Source: Bordetella parapertussis (GTDB lineage Bacteria; Pseudomonadota; Gammaproteobacteria; Burkholderiales; Burkholderiaceae_D). Taken from it: 58,266 bases of DNA. Under the pieces are notes generated by a model that searched no databases, was not told where the DNA came from, and saw only the letters and a program-made list of their open reading frames with translations. Position numbers and translations under genes: made by a program. Positions 35,358 to 43,479 of the stretch are shown one piece after another. The stretch is taken from NCBI GenBank assembly GCA_945883145.1, contig CAMCXB010000007.1, positions 1-58,266 of the forward strand, in the 5' to 3' direction. Numbering within the stretch: the first letter of the stretch is position 1; every line of letters begins with the position of its first letter.

Positions 35358-35476
35358 TACTTTTTCTCTTGTTCTTTTGTATGCGCTAAATGCTGTGAAG
35401 CGAATTCTGCCAGCTTAAGCGTTGCATGAACTGCGTGCATGGCCTGGGCTGAATGTGCTTTTTCTTGTTGGGGCAT
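35357..35476 (-). CDS. Possible 39-residue ORF upstream of the radical SAM gene
   Basis: MPQQEKAHSAQAMHAVHATL is the start of a hydrophilic, helical peptide with five His residues and a Lys/Glu-rich end (HTKEQEKK). The stop shares one base with the radical SAM start codon (TAATG), which suggests coupling. No convincing ribosome site is seen. It could equally be a leader with chance coding potential. Confidence 0.35.
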   Translation of the reverse strand: MPQQEKAHSAQAMHAVHATLKLAEFASQHLAHTKEQEKK

Positions 35477-35605
35477 TATAGGTAATCTGCTTTTTTCAGG
35501 CCGATGATGCTTGCTTTATTTATAAGGAAATCTTTGTTTACTGGTCTTTTCATTGCCATTAAATTAATTAACTTATGGTTTTTTGCTGCTCCGCACAAAA
35601 AGTTC

Positions 35606-35633
35606 TTGACAGCTTTTTAAAAAACCCTAAAAT
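35606..35633 (+). promoter_or_regulatory. Sigma-70 promoter of the phasin gene
   Basis: Perfect TTGACA (35606-35611), a 16-base spacer and TAAAAT (35628-35633). A strong AGGGAG ribosome site at 35687-35692 lies 7 bases before the phasin ATG. The upstream stretch is A/T-rich. Confidence 0.75.
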
Positions 35634-35699
35634 CGGGTTTGTTGCGACGCACAAAGAAGTGTCGCTGAATGAATCATTTCTTATTTAGGGAGTTTAACT

Positions 35700-36260
35700 A
35701 TGTTCTCGAACACCGACCAATTTTCAAGCGCAACCAAAGCAACTATCGAATCTAACCTAGCTACGATGAATGAATTAACCAGCAAAGCGCTGAGTAATTT
35801 TGCAGAATTAATGGAGCTCAATCTAGCTACTGCAAAATTATCTTTAGAACAGTCCGCTGCTGCTGCGCATCAAATTCTGTCCGCAAAAGACGCACAAGAA
35901 GTTTTCAGCGTCACTTCCGCACATGCGCAACCAAATGCTGAAAAAGCGATGGCTTACGGCCGTCAATTGGCTAGCATTGCTTCAAAAACTCAATCAGAGT
36001 TCACCAAAGCTGCTGAAGTTCGCGTTGCTGAAACTTCACAACAAGTAACAACGCTGATCGACGAATTAACAAAAACCGCTCCAGCTGGTTCAGAAAATGC
36101 AGTCGCAATGATGAAAGCTGCAATTTCTAACGCAAATGCTAGCTACGAACAATTCACCAAAGCTGCTAAGCAAGCTGGAGTTGCTTTGGAAGATAACATC
36201 AACCAAGCAGCGAAGCATTTTGCTCCTGCAAATGAAAAGCCTGCTAAAGCTAAGAAGTAA
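35700..36260 (+). CDS. phaP: Phasin family protein (polyhydroxyalkanoate granule-associated)
   Basis: A 186-residue amphipathic helical protein coating polyhydroxybutyrate granules. The N-terminus MFSNTDQFSSATKATIESNL and the central FAELMELNLATAKLSLEQS match the phasin_2 family common in Burkholderiales. The rest is Ala/Gln/Glu-rich helix, with a C-terminal Pro/Ala/Lys tail (EKPAKAKK). It has a near-consensus promoter, a strong ribosome site and a clear terminator, so it is probably a single, well-expressed gene. No other polyhydroxyalkanoate genes are in the window. Confidence 0.92.
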   Translation: MFSNTDQFSSATKATIESNLATMNELTSKALSNFAELMELNLATAKLSLEQSAAAAHQILSAKDAQEVFSVTSAHAQPNAEKAMAYGRQLASIASKTQSEFTKAAEVRVAETSQQVTTLIDELTKTAPAGSENAVAMMKAAISNANASYEQFTKAAKQAGVALEDNINQAAKHFAPANEKPAKAKK

Positions 36261-36276
36261 TTCGTTTTAGTCAGTG

Positions 36277-36310
36277 AAAAAGGCCGTGATCTTCACGGCC
36301 TTTTTTTATG
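36277..36310. terminator. Bidirectional terminator between phasin and FAD protein
   Basis: AAAGGCCGTGA pairs with TCACGGCCTTT around a 3-base loop. T-runs follow on both strands (7 T after the plus-strand arm, 5 T on the minus). It serves the phasin gene and the convergent FAD-protein gene. Confidence 0.88.
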
Positions 36311-36321
36311 CAGCATTCATT

Positions 36322-37935
36322 TTATTGCGCACAAATCGAAAGTGCGACCGCTTCCGCAACACGTATTCCATCGATTGCAGCAGACATAATGCCTCCGGCA
36401 TAACCCGCACCTTCTCCTGCAGGATAAAAACCACTTGTATTGATGCTTTGAAAATCATCATTGCGCTTGATACGAACTGGCGAAGAAGTTCGGGTTTCTA
36501 CACCTGTTAATAAAGCATCTGCTAACGCAAAGCCAGGAATCTTTTTATCAAAAGCAGGTAAGGCTTCACGTATTGCTTCTATCGCATAGTCAGGTAAAGC
36601 ATGACTCAGATTACCTAAGGTCACACCCGGCTTATAAGAAGGTAGTACTGATCCAAATTTTGTTGATGCTTGGTTTGCAATGAAATCACCCACTAACTGT
36701 CCTGGCGCATTATAGTTTTCACCACCAAGCATATAAGCGCGTGACTCTAACTCTCTTTGAAAATCAATTCCTGCTAAAGCACCTTCACCACAATCTGCTG
36801 GTGTTAATCCCACCACGATGCCTGCATTGGCATTTCTCTCATTGCGTGAGTACTGACTCATACCATTGGTAACCACTCTACCTGGCTCTGACGATGCTGC
36901 GACTACAGTACCGCCGGGACACATACAAAAGCTATACACCGAACGACCATTGCTAGCATGATGAACAAGTTTGTAATCCGCTGCGCCTAAAATCGGATTA
37001 CCAGCATGCGAGCCAAAACGACAACGATCAATCAAAGATTGTGGATGTTCTATCCTAAAACCAACTGAGAAAGCTTTAGCTTCTAAATAGACGCCACGTT
37101 TTTGCAGCATATGAAAGGTATCGCGTGCGCTGTGACCAATTGCAAAAATCACATTATGACAAGCTAATGTTTCACCATTTGATAATGTGAGACCTTTTAC
37201 CTTGCCATCTACTATCTCTATATCATCCACTTTTTGTTCAAAATGAAATTCACCACCAAGCGCAATAATTTTTTCGCGCATGAGCTCTATCATTTTCACC
37301 AAACGAAATGTACCTATGTGTGGTTTGCTCACATACAAAATATCTTCGGGCGCATCTGCTGCAACGAATTCTTCTAATACTTTTCTACTGTAATGTTTAG
37401 GATCGCTAACTTGCGTCCATAACTTACCATCGGAAAAAGTACCCGCACCACCTTCTCCAAACTGAACATTTGATTCAGGATGTAGCTCGCGCTTACGCCA
37501 CAGTCCAAATGTATCCTTGGTTCGTTCACGCACTTCTTTACCACGTTCGATAATGATGGGACGAAATCCCATTTGACTCAGTATCAGAGCTGCAAATAAT
37601 CCACAAGGACCAAAGCCAACTACTACCGGTCTTAAGTTCTGCTTGTCGCTTGGAGCATGCGCGACATAGCGATATTCCATATCCGGCGTGAGTGAAAGTT
37701 TACTATTAACTTTATTTAATTTTTCGCGCGCAAGCACGGTGACTTCATCGCGCACTTCTACGTCTAAGGTATAGACCAATTGAATTGCCGATTTTTTTCT
37801 TGCGTCATAGCCGCGGCGAAAAATGGTGTAGCCAATTAAATCTTGTTCGGCAATAGCTAGGCGTTGAATCACATATTTTTTTAATGCGGATTCAGTATGA
37901 TCTAATGGAAGCAGGCAATCCGTTAATCTAAGCAT
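36322..37935 (-). CDS. FAD-dependent oxidoreductase (COG2509 type)
   Basis: A 537-residue flavoprotein of the COG2509 'FAD-dependent dehydrogenase' group. A roughly 95-residue N-terminal domain precedes the dinucleotide fold VVVGFGPCGLFAALIL (about residues 103-118). ERGKEVRERT, NVQFGEGGAGTFSDGKL and GHSARDTFHML are typical of this family. The C-terminal FYPAGEGAGYAGGIMSAAIDGIRVAEA closes the FAD site. The substrate is unknown. It is convergent with the phasin gene across a shared terminator, and its 5' end faces the SET-domain gene. Confidence 0.9.
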   Translation of the reverse strand: MLRLTDCLLPLDHTESALKKYVIQRLAIAEQDLIGYTIFRRGYDARKKSAIQLVYTLDVEVRDEVTVLAREKLNKVNSKLSLTPDMEYRYVAHAPSDKQNLRPVVVGFGPCGLFAALILSQMGFRPIIIERGKEVRERTKDTFGLWRKRELHPESNVQFGEGGAGTFSDGKLWTQVSDPKHYSRKVLEEFVAADAPEDILYVSKPHIGTFRLVKMIELMREKIIALGGEFHFEQKVDDIEIVDGKVKGLTLSNGETLACHNVIFAIGHSARDTFHMLQKRGVYLEAKAFSVGFRIEHPQSLIDRCRFGSHAGNPILGAADYKLVHHASNGRSVYSFCMCPGGTVVAASSEPGRVVTNGMSQYSRNERNANAGIVVGLTPADCGEGALAGIDFQRELESRAYMLGGENYNAPGQLVGDFIANQASTKFGSVLPSYKPGVTLGNLSHALPDYAIEAIREALPAFDKKIPGFALADALLTGVETRTSSPVRIKRNDDFQSINTSGFYPAGEGAGYAGGIMSAAIDGIRVAEAVALSICAQ

Positions 37936-38013
37936 GCAATGAAAGTAAAAGTGCGTTGGACATGCGGAGGTATTCGTCCTATATTTTTCAGTTTGTTACT
38001 CTCGTATTTTACT

Positions 38014-38032
38014 CTACCCTTTTTTAGGGTAG
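38014..38032. repeat. 7-bp inverted repeat with T5 spacer upstream of the SET gene
   Basis: CTACCCT, five T, then AGGGTAG: a perfect dyad in the 204-base gap between the divergent FAD-protein and SET genes. It could be an operator or a small RNA hairpin. Confidence 0.6.
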
Positions 38033-38139
38033 TAATTTCAACTGCAATACTTCAGCAAGCAAAGCTTGGGAGTGGGTCGTGAGTAAGTTATCATGGCGTT
38101 TGGCTTCACATTACGTTTAATCTCTTCTTACGAGCATGT

Positions 38140-38655
38140 ATGAAAAAAAGTAGTCAACCCGCTATTGCTATCGAAGCTAATCCTTATATTAAAGTTCGAC
38201 ACTCTGACATACATGGCAATGGCGTTTTTGCTGCTCGCAAAATACCAGAGGGTACGCGCATAATTGAATACACCGGCACTAGGATCTCTAGCAAAGAGGC
38301 AGATAAGCGTGCTGGTCTAGATCCTCACAATCCTCACCATACTTTTTTCTTTAGCTTAGAAAGCGGAAAGATTATTGATGGCGGTGATGGCGGTGGTGAT
38401 GCGCGCTGGATTAATCATTCCTGCGCACCAAATTGTGAAGCACAAGAAGAAGGTAAGAAAGTTTTTATCCATGCTATTCAAGACATTAAGCGTGGTGAAG
38501 AACTTTCTTATGATTATGGTTTAGTGATTGATGACAAAATTACGAAATCACTAAAAAAGGATTATGAATGCCGGTGTGGTGCAAAAGAATGCCGGCACAC
38601 TATGCTCTCACTAGCTAAAAAGAAAAAGAAAAAAGCAGCAAAGAAAAAAGACTGA
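38140..38655 (+). CDS. SET-domain protein-lysine methyltransferase
   Basis: A 171-residue protein consisting of little more than a SET domain. The motifs are SDIHGNGVFAARKIPEGTRI, RWINHSCAPNCEA (SAM-binding and pseudoknot), ELSYDYGL with the catalytic Tyr, and a post-SET-like Cys cluster (YECRCGAKECRH) expected to bind zinc. It therefore has all active-site parts. The C-terminus is a Lys-rich tail (KKKKKKAAKKKD pattern). SET enzymes modify protein lysines, and bacterial substrates are mostly unknown. It is divergent from the FAD-protein gene and convergent with folE. An unusual dyad lies upstream at 38014-38032. Confidence 0.93.
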   Translation: MKKSSQPAIAIEANPYIKVRHSDIHGNGVFAARKIPEGTRIIEYTGTRISSKEADKRAGLDPHNPHHTFFFSLESGKIIDGGDGGGDARWINHSCAPNCEAQEEGKKVFIHAIQDIKRGEELSYDYGLVIDDKITKSLKKDYECRCGAKECRHTMLSLAKKKKKKAAKKKD

Positions 38656-38695
38656 ATGATTTAATGAATGATTAATTACAACATTAATTAATACC

Positions 38696-39259
38696 TCAGT
38701 CTTTGCGCGCCAAGGCAAGAAACTCCGTACGCATAGCCAGATTGGGTTGCAATTCACCTAGCATGGCGGAGGTAACGGTTTCTTCACCAGGTGTGCGTAT
38801 GCCTCGACTCTCCATACATAAATGTCGACATCGAATCACCACACCAACTGCCTTAGGTTGTAGTGATTCCATCAACGCATTAGCGACTTGTATGGTTAAA
38901 CGCTCTTGCACTTGCAAACGCTTTGCAAAACATTCCATTAAGCGGGTTAATTTTGATAGCCCAACAATTTTCCCATCTGGCATGTAGCCTATGGTCGCCT
39001 TACCAAAAAAAGGCGCGAGATGATGTTCGCAATGACTGTAGACAGGTATGTTACGCACGACAATCAATTCATTGTATTGCTCTGCTCCGTCTTCAAATGT
39101 TTTTAATAAGTCTGCAGGATTTTGCGTGTAGCCTGCGGTCCAATGCTTCCAAGCTTTTTCAACACGCGCTGGCGTTTCACGTAGTCCTGGACGATCCGGA
39201 TCTTCACCTAAACTAACTATAAATCGACGCCAATCATTTTCACTGAACTCGGTAGACAT
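38696..39259 (-). CDS. folE: GTP cyclohydrolase I
   Basis: Converts GTP to dihydroneopterin triphosphate, the first step of folate synthesis. The 187 residues fit. Motifs are GLRETPARVEKAW, the zinc-binding VYSHCEHHLAPFFGKATIGY region (Cys and His), GLSKLTRLMECFAKRLQVQERL, and RCRHLCMESRG with the second zinc Cys. The substrate is supplied to pathways that also feed metH and fmt (folates). It has an ATG with no strong ribosome site, and ends 40 bases from the convergent SET gene. Confidence 0.96.
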   Translation of the reverse strand: MSTEFSENDWRRFIVSLGEDPDRPGLRETPARVEKAWKHWTAGYTQNPADLLKTFEDGAEQYNELIVVRNIPVYSHCEHHLAPFFGKATIGYMPDGKIVGLSKLTRLMECFAKRLQVQERLTIQVANALMESLQPKAVGVVIRCRHLCMESRGIRTPGEETVTSAMLGELQPNLAMRTEFLALARKD

Positions 39260-39531
39260 AAGATTCTCTCTTTTAAACCTGCTTTATTTCATTAACGTCA
39301 CTCTCAACGCTATTTTATTGCGGAAGAGTGTAACGTTTTTTATCGTATACTTTGATGCTAACCGATTTTCGATTTTATTTTTTGTAGCAGCTTATCTTTC
39401 CTCGCTTCGATACGGCTTGATGAATATGCGTTAATTTCTAGCCCTGCGCAATTTGCCTCAAATTAAAGGTAAATTTCCTGCGCATGATGCGTATTTTGTT
39501 TTTTCATTTTTACATCAACACTTTGATACCT

Positions 39532-40488
39532 ATGAAAAGCCCTAATTTATTTAGTACTAATTCACTACTTATTTTGTGTTTGCTTGTTGCTAGCAATGTA
39601 TTTGCCGCACCTTTTGCTTATGTACCAAATGAAAAATCTGGCACTTTATCAGTGATTGATACAGAAACAGATAGTGTGGTGGCTGAAATTAAGGCAGGCG
39701 ATAAACCACGAGGATTGGCTGTTTCAAAAGATGGCAAAACACTGTATGTCAGTGACCAACCTAACAATGTGCTGGTCATGGTAGATTTGGAAATCCGCGT
39801 CGCGTCTGGATCGGTGGAGTTAGGTGAATCTCCTGAAGGCGTTTCCATGTCACCCGATGGTAAATGGGTGGTTGCTGCATCTGAGATTTCTAATTCCGTT
39901 AACTTTGTGGCGACTGAGACCAATAAAAAAATATTTGCTGTAAAAGCTAAGGGTAAAAATCCTGAACATGCTGTTTTCAGTCCGGATGGAAAATGGCTTT
40001 ATGTTTCTGCTGAAGAGGCAGACAGGGTTGATGTGATTGACGTTGCTAAGCGAAAGCAAGTTGGCTCAGTCAAAGTGGGAGAGCGTCCACGCGGCATTGC
40101 TTTTCTACCTGACAGTAAAGTTGCTTATGTTGCATCTGAAATTGCAAGCATGGTGTATGCGATTGATGTAAAAACTAAAAAAGTTATCAAACAAATTAAA
40201 ACAGGTAATTTTTGCAATGGCGTTACTGCCTCTCCGGACGGTAAAAGGGTTTATATCTCAAATGGTAAAGACGGGACTGTGTCAGCCATTGATACAAACG
40301 ACAACACTGTCATTGCTACCATCACCGTGGGAAAACGTCCTTGGAACATGGCCATCACACAAGACAGCAAGAAGTTATATGTCGCCAATGGTAGATCTAA
40401 CTCAGTATCCGTAATCGATACTGAGAAACTTCAGGTGAGTTCTGAAATCAAAGTTGGTGAAATACCTTGGGGTGTTGTTATTTTTTAA
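39532..40488 (+). CDS. YVTN-type beta-propeller protein associated with PQQ-dependent oxidation
   Basis: A secreted beta-propeller of about 318 residues. I start it at ATG 39532, which begins a good signal peptide (MKSPNLFSTNSLLILCLLVA, cleavage near VFAAP). An in-frame ATG at 39484 adds a second hydrophobic stretch. About seven repeats of the form VIDT-x(10)-G-x2-P-x-G-(V/I)-x(6)-DGK-x-(L/V)-Y-V-(S/A) cover the whole chain. Such YVTN proteins accompany quinoprotein alcohol dehydrogenases (family TIGR03866). Here it precedes two quinoprotein genes, which supports that link. Its exact role is not established. Confidence 0.87.
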   Translation: MKSPNLFSTNSLLILCLLVASNVFAAPFAYVPNEKSGTLSVIDTETDSVVAEIKAGDKPRGLAVSKDGKTLYVSDQPNNVLVMVDLEIRVASGSVELGESPEGVSMSPDGKWVVAASEISNSVNFVATETNKKIFAVKAKGKNPEHAVFSPDGKWLYVSAEEADRVDVIDVAKRKQVGSVKVGERPRGIAFLPDSKVAYVASEIASMVYAIDVKTKKVIKQIKTGNFCNGVTASPDGKRVYISNGKDGTVSAIDTNDNTVIATITVGKRPWNMAITQDSKKLYVANGRSNSVSVIDTEKLQVSSEIKVGEIPWGVVIF

Positions 40489-40753
40489 GCAACTTATTTT
40501 CTTTGTTTATTCTCTATTTTGTATCGTTTTTATAATGTATGTGCGATGTTTTTTGAAACTAAAAATTCAATAAGAGGTTAACTATTAATGGTGAAAATAA
40601 TTCACTTGTAACAGGCATGTCATAGAACCTATATTCCATAGCCCACATGCATTATCGCGTTTCTTTCTCTAATTTAATCGTCAAAAATTAAATAAAAGTT
40701 TTGCAGGGGTTATGTTCTAACGTTTCGTATTTATAAAACAATCGGAGATTAAA

Positions 40754-42043
40754 TTGGCCAAATCCAACGTAATAGTAAAAGGCGTACTCGCTACTGCCGT
40801 GTTCCTAGCATTTACTGGAACTGGTTTCGCAAAAGACGAAAATCTGGAAAAGATTTCGGCTATGAAGAACACCAACACCGACATGAACATCAAGACTGTC
40901 GATCAAGGTGGTAAGAATGCTGATGCTATCAAAGCAAACTTGAAAAAAATCAAGTTACCTGAGGGCTTCAAAATTGAACTCTACGCTATAGTTCCTGATG
41001 CGCGTTACATGGCTGTTGCTCCATCAACCAACATGCTATTTGTTGGTACACGCAAAACTACAGTTTGGGCTGTTACCGATCGTAACAACGACAATGTAGC
41101 TGATGAAGTGAAGCCATTTGCTCCTTCCATCAAGTTCAGCAATCCTAACGGCGTATGCTGGACCAAGGATGGCTTTTTGATCGTTACTGAATCCAACCGT
41201 GTATTGAACTTCCCAGCTGCTGAATACTTCTACGAAGGCCCAGACGTTGCTGTTATCACCGTTGTTCCAGAAGGCGGTCTGATTCCAGTTGAAGAGCAGT
41301 CATACAACCACACCGGCCGTGTCTGCCGTGTTGCTGGTGATGGCAAGCTCTACATCACTTTAGGTCAACCTTACAACGTTCAACCTAAAGATAAAATCGA
41401 CCTCTACAACAAAACCGGTATCGGTGGCGTTATTCGTTTAGACCCATTCAATGGTTCTGGCAAAGAGGTTTATGCAATGGGTATGCGTAATCCAGCTGGT
41501 ATCGAAATCGATGCAGATGGCAAAACCATTTGGACCACCGACAACCAAGTTGACGGTTTAGGTAATGACGTTCCTCCTGGCGAACTCAACAAGCTGACCA
41601 AAGCTGGTCAACATTTTGGTTTCCCATACTGGAACGGCAAATTTAAAGTTGCAGGTTCTGGTGCAGCTCCTGATTTGAAAGACATGAAAGAGCCTGCAGG
41701 CGCAGTGTTCCCACAAGTTGAGTTCCCTGCTCACCAAGCTCAGTTAGGTCTGACACGTTATACCGGTAAAGCATTTCCTAAGAAATTCCAAGGTGGTCTG
41801 TTTGTAGCATCACATGGTTCTTGGAATCGTACCGAGCCTAGCGGCTACCTGATCAACTACGTACCTATCGGTGCTGACGGCAATGCAGGTAAAGCAGAAG
41901 TGTTTGCTGATGGTTTCTTGGATCCAGTTAGCAAGCGCGCATTAGGTCGTCCAGTTGACGTAGCTAATCTGCCAGACGGTTCTATCTTAGTTTCCGATGA
42001 CTACGCTGGCGCTATCTATCGCATCAGCTACGCTGGTAACTAA
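40754..42043 (+). CDS. PQQ-dependent sorbosone/glucose dehydrogenase-like protein
   Basis: A 429-residue secreted quinoprotein of the soluble glucose/sorbosone dehydrogenase family. The only start that keeps the signal peptide is TTG at 40754 (MAKSNVIVKGVLATAVFLAF, cleavage near GFAKDE), with CGGAGA at good spacing. Recognisable segments are LPEGFKIELYA, SYNHTGRVCRV, YAMGMRNPAGIEID (PQQ/substrate region), TTDNQVDGLG, FVASHGSWNRTEPSG and GRPVDVANLPDGSILVSDD. Codon choice is strongly biased, as in abundant proteins. It ends in a terminator and is flanked by the YVTN gene and a cytochrome c gene, consistent with periplasmic oxidation of a sugar or aldehyde. The substrate is unknown. Confidence 0.88.
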   Translation: MAKSNVIVKGVLATAVFLAFTGTGFAKDENLEKISAMKNTNTDMNIKTVDQGGKNADAIKANLKKIKLPEGFKIELYAIVPDARYMAVAPSTNMLFVGTRKTTVWAVTDRNNDNVADEVKPFAPSIKFSNPNGVCWTKDGFLIVTESNRVLNFPAAEYFYEGPDVAVITVVPEGGLIPVEEQSYNHTGRVCRVAGDGKLYITLGQPYNVQPKDKIDLYNKTGIGGVIRLDPFNGSGKEVYAMGMRNPAGIEIDADGKTIWTTDNQVDGLGNDVPPGELNKLTKAGQHFGFPYWNGKFKVAGSGAAPDLKDMKEPAGAVFPQVEFPAHQAQLGLTRYTGKAFPKKFQGGLFVASHGSWNRTEPSGYLINYVPIGADGNAGKAEVFADGFLDPVSKRALGRPVDVANLPDGSILVSDDYAGAIYRISYAGN

Positions 42044-42129
42044 TTGCTCTGTTTGTTAGGAAGTAAGATTGCCAGAGTGAAGAAGCTCTGGTATCTCTTC
42101 CAAGCATAAGAGTAAGTTTTTGTTTTTCT

Positions 42130-42168
42130 AAATCGCCTGACTTGATATGTCGAGTCAGGCGATTTTTT
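42130..42168 (+). terminator. Rho-independent terminator after the sorbosone-dehydrogenase-like gene
   Basis: AAATCGCCTGAC pairs with GTCAGGCGATTT around a 12-base loop, followed by T6. It lies about 90 bases past the stop and 22 bases before the cytochrome c start. Confidence 0.85.
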
Positions 42169-42189
42169 AATCTCTATCGAATCAACACC

Positions 42190-42513
42190 ATGAAATTATC
42201 TAATTTAATTTTCTGCGCAATGATGGCTGCAGGAATTCATACACAAGCTTGTGCTGCTGATCTTGTTGCAGGCGAAAAAATTTCTCAAAGCTGTGCTTTA
42301 TGTCACGGTCAATTTGGCATTACTACTATGGCCGGCACACCTTCTATTGCAGGACAACCAGAAGTTTATTTGTCTAGTCAACTTAAACAATTTCGTGATG
42401 GTAAACGTCAAAATGCTGTGATGGGTCAGATGGCAAAGCCACTCTCCGATGCGGATATAGACAATGTATCAGCTTGGTTTGCTCAGTTCGAAACTGAACT
42501 TAAAAAACGTTAA
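42190..42513 (+). CDS. Periplasmic monoheme cytochrome c
   Basis: A 107-residue c-type cytochrome. I use the ATG at 42190 (MKLSNLIFCAMMAAGIHTQA), which begins the signal peptide; an in-frame ATG at 42142 lies inside the preceding terminator. The heme motif CALCH is at residues 35-39, and the sixth ligand Met is probably in NAVMGQM. The short class I fold resembles half of cytochrome c4 or cytochrome c553. It is placed between two quinoprotein dehydrogenases and likely carries their electrons. It converges on the ankyrin gene at a shared terminator. Confidence 0.9.
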   Translation: MKLSNLIFCAMMAAGIHTQACAADLVAGEKISQSCALCHGQFGITTMAGTPSIAGQPEVYLSSQLKQFRDGKRQNAVMGQMAKPLSDADIDNVSAWFAQFETELKKR

Positions 42514-42530
42514 GACTTTATTTGCTACAT

Positions 42531-42573
42531 AAAAAATCCTGCGTTGCTATGAATGCGACGCAGGATTTTTTTA
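42531..42573. terminator. Bidirectional terminator between cytochrome c and ankyrin genes
   Basis: TCCTGCGT pairs with ACGCAGGA around an 11-base loop, extended by A-runs and T-runs on both flanks. It serves both convergent genes. Confidence 0.85.
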
Positions 42574-42593
42574 GCAAGAACAGTAAATTTTAT

Positions 42594-43259
42594 TTACTTC
42601 GCGTTTTTAGTTTTTTCCGTAAGTATTTTCTTGGCATCCAGATGGCCAGCGTCATCCGCAATTTGTAATGCATTCTTGCTACGGTTATCAACCAACTCTG
42701 GATCAGCACCACGCGCCAATAGCGTCTCTACAATCTTGGTATGACCTGAGCCTGCTGCCCACATCAATACAGTCAAATCATTTGCATAGCGTGCGTTGAC
42801 GTCCACACCCTTAGCTAACAGCATCTCAACAATCTCTGTCGCGCCTACCCCAGCTGCATAGACGATGGCGGTTTTTTTCAGCTGATCAACTGCATGGATA
42901 TCCGCATTTTTTTCGATTAATTTTTTAGCTATCTGCGCATCATCTGTGAATGCAGCAGCCATTAATGGTGTCACCTTAGAGGTGTTGGCCACATGTATAT
43001 TTGCGCCACTTTCTAGCAAATAGGAAGCAATTTCCTTGTTCTTCGCTTTAATTGCCATCATCAACAAACTTTCGCCTGGTCGATTGCGCGCATTCATGTT
43101 CGCACCATGCTGCTCGATCAGCATTTTTAACTTTGGTAAGTTACCCGCTCTCACTGCTGCTAAGGCTTCGTTATGTGGATTTTCTAGAGGCTGGGAATTT
43201 GCTGCAACGCAAAAACACAGCATAAGAATTTTAAATAAAGTTTGTGTAATTAATTTCAT
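42594..43259 (-). CDS. Secreted ankyrin-repeat protein
   Basis: A 221-residue protein with a signal peptide (MKLITQTLFKILMLCFCVAA, cleavage near ANSQP) and about five ankyrin repeats with the typical pattern G-x-TPLM-A-A (for example KVTPLMAAAFTD and DLTVLMWAAGSGHTKIVETLLARGAD). Ankyrin repeats bind other proteins. It interrupts the quinoprotein cluster on the opposite strand and is divergent from the alcohol dehydrogenase gene, sharing its 220-base control region. A periplasmic chaperone or partner of the dehydrogenase is conceivable. That is inference. Confidence 0.88.
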   Translation of the reverse strand: MKLITQTLFKILMLCFCVAANSQPLENPHNEALAAVRAGNLPKLKMLIEQHGANMNARNRPGESLLMMAIKAKNKEIASYLLESGANIHVANTSKVTPLMAAAFTDDAQIAKKLIEKNADIHAVDQLKKTAIVYAAGVGATEIVEMLLAKGVDVNARYANDLTVLMWAAGSGHTKIVETLLARGADPELVDNRSKNALQIADDAGHLDAKKILTEKTKNAK

Positions 43260-43479
43260 ATTTAAATCCTAAAAATTTGTTATTTCCTCTTGTTAATTTC
43301 TTGAACAAACACTACGATCACAAAACGCAATAATAATATGTTTCTTATTGCAATAAATAAGAATATCCGGTAAAAATTCCGTTACAGGAATTGGATTAGG
43401 CTGAATCTATTATGTTTTTTGATTCAGACATTAATCGCCGGATAGTGGAGACCTTCAACCAATTACGAGAGGAAGTTAA
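43260..43479. promoter_or_regulatory. Divergent control region with inverted repeats (ankyrin / PQQ dehydrogenase)
   Basis: Three dyads are visible. GCAATAA...TTATTGC lies at 43327-43351, CTTATT...AATAAG at 43344-43361 overlaps it, and CTGAATC...GATTCAG at 43401-43427 encloses a possible -10 (TATTAT at 43408-43413). The last fits a repressor site over the promoter or an RNA hairpin. No matching -35 is obvious, so an activator may be needed. A GAGAGGAAG ribosome site precedes the dehydrogenase start. Confidence 0.5.

Noticed and set aside
40596..40643. Shared motif (T-x-ACAGG-x-AT) upstream of both quinoprotein genes (also near 43382)
   Set aside because: About 11 of 17 bases agree, but the distances to the nearest -10-like sequences differ and the A/T-rich context makes chance likely.
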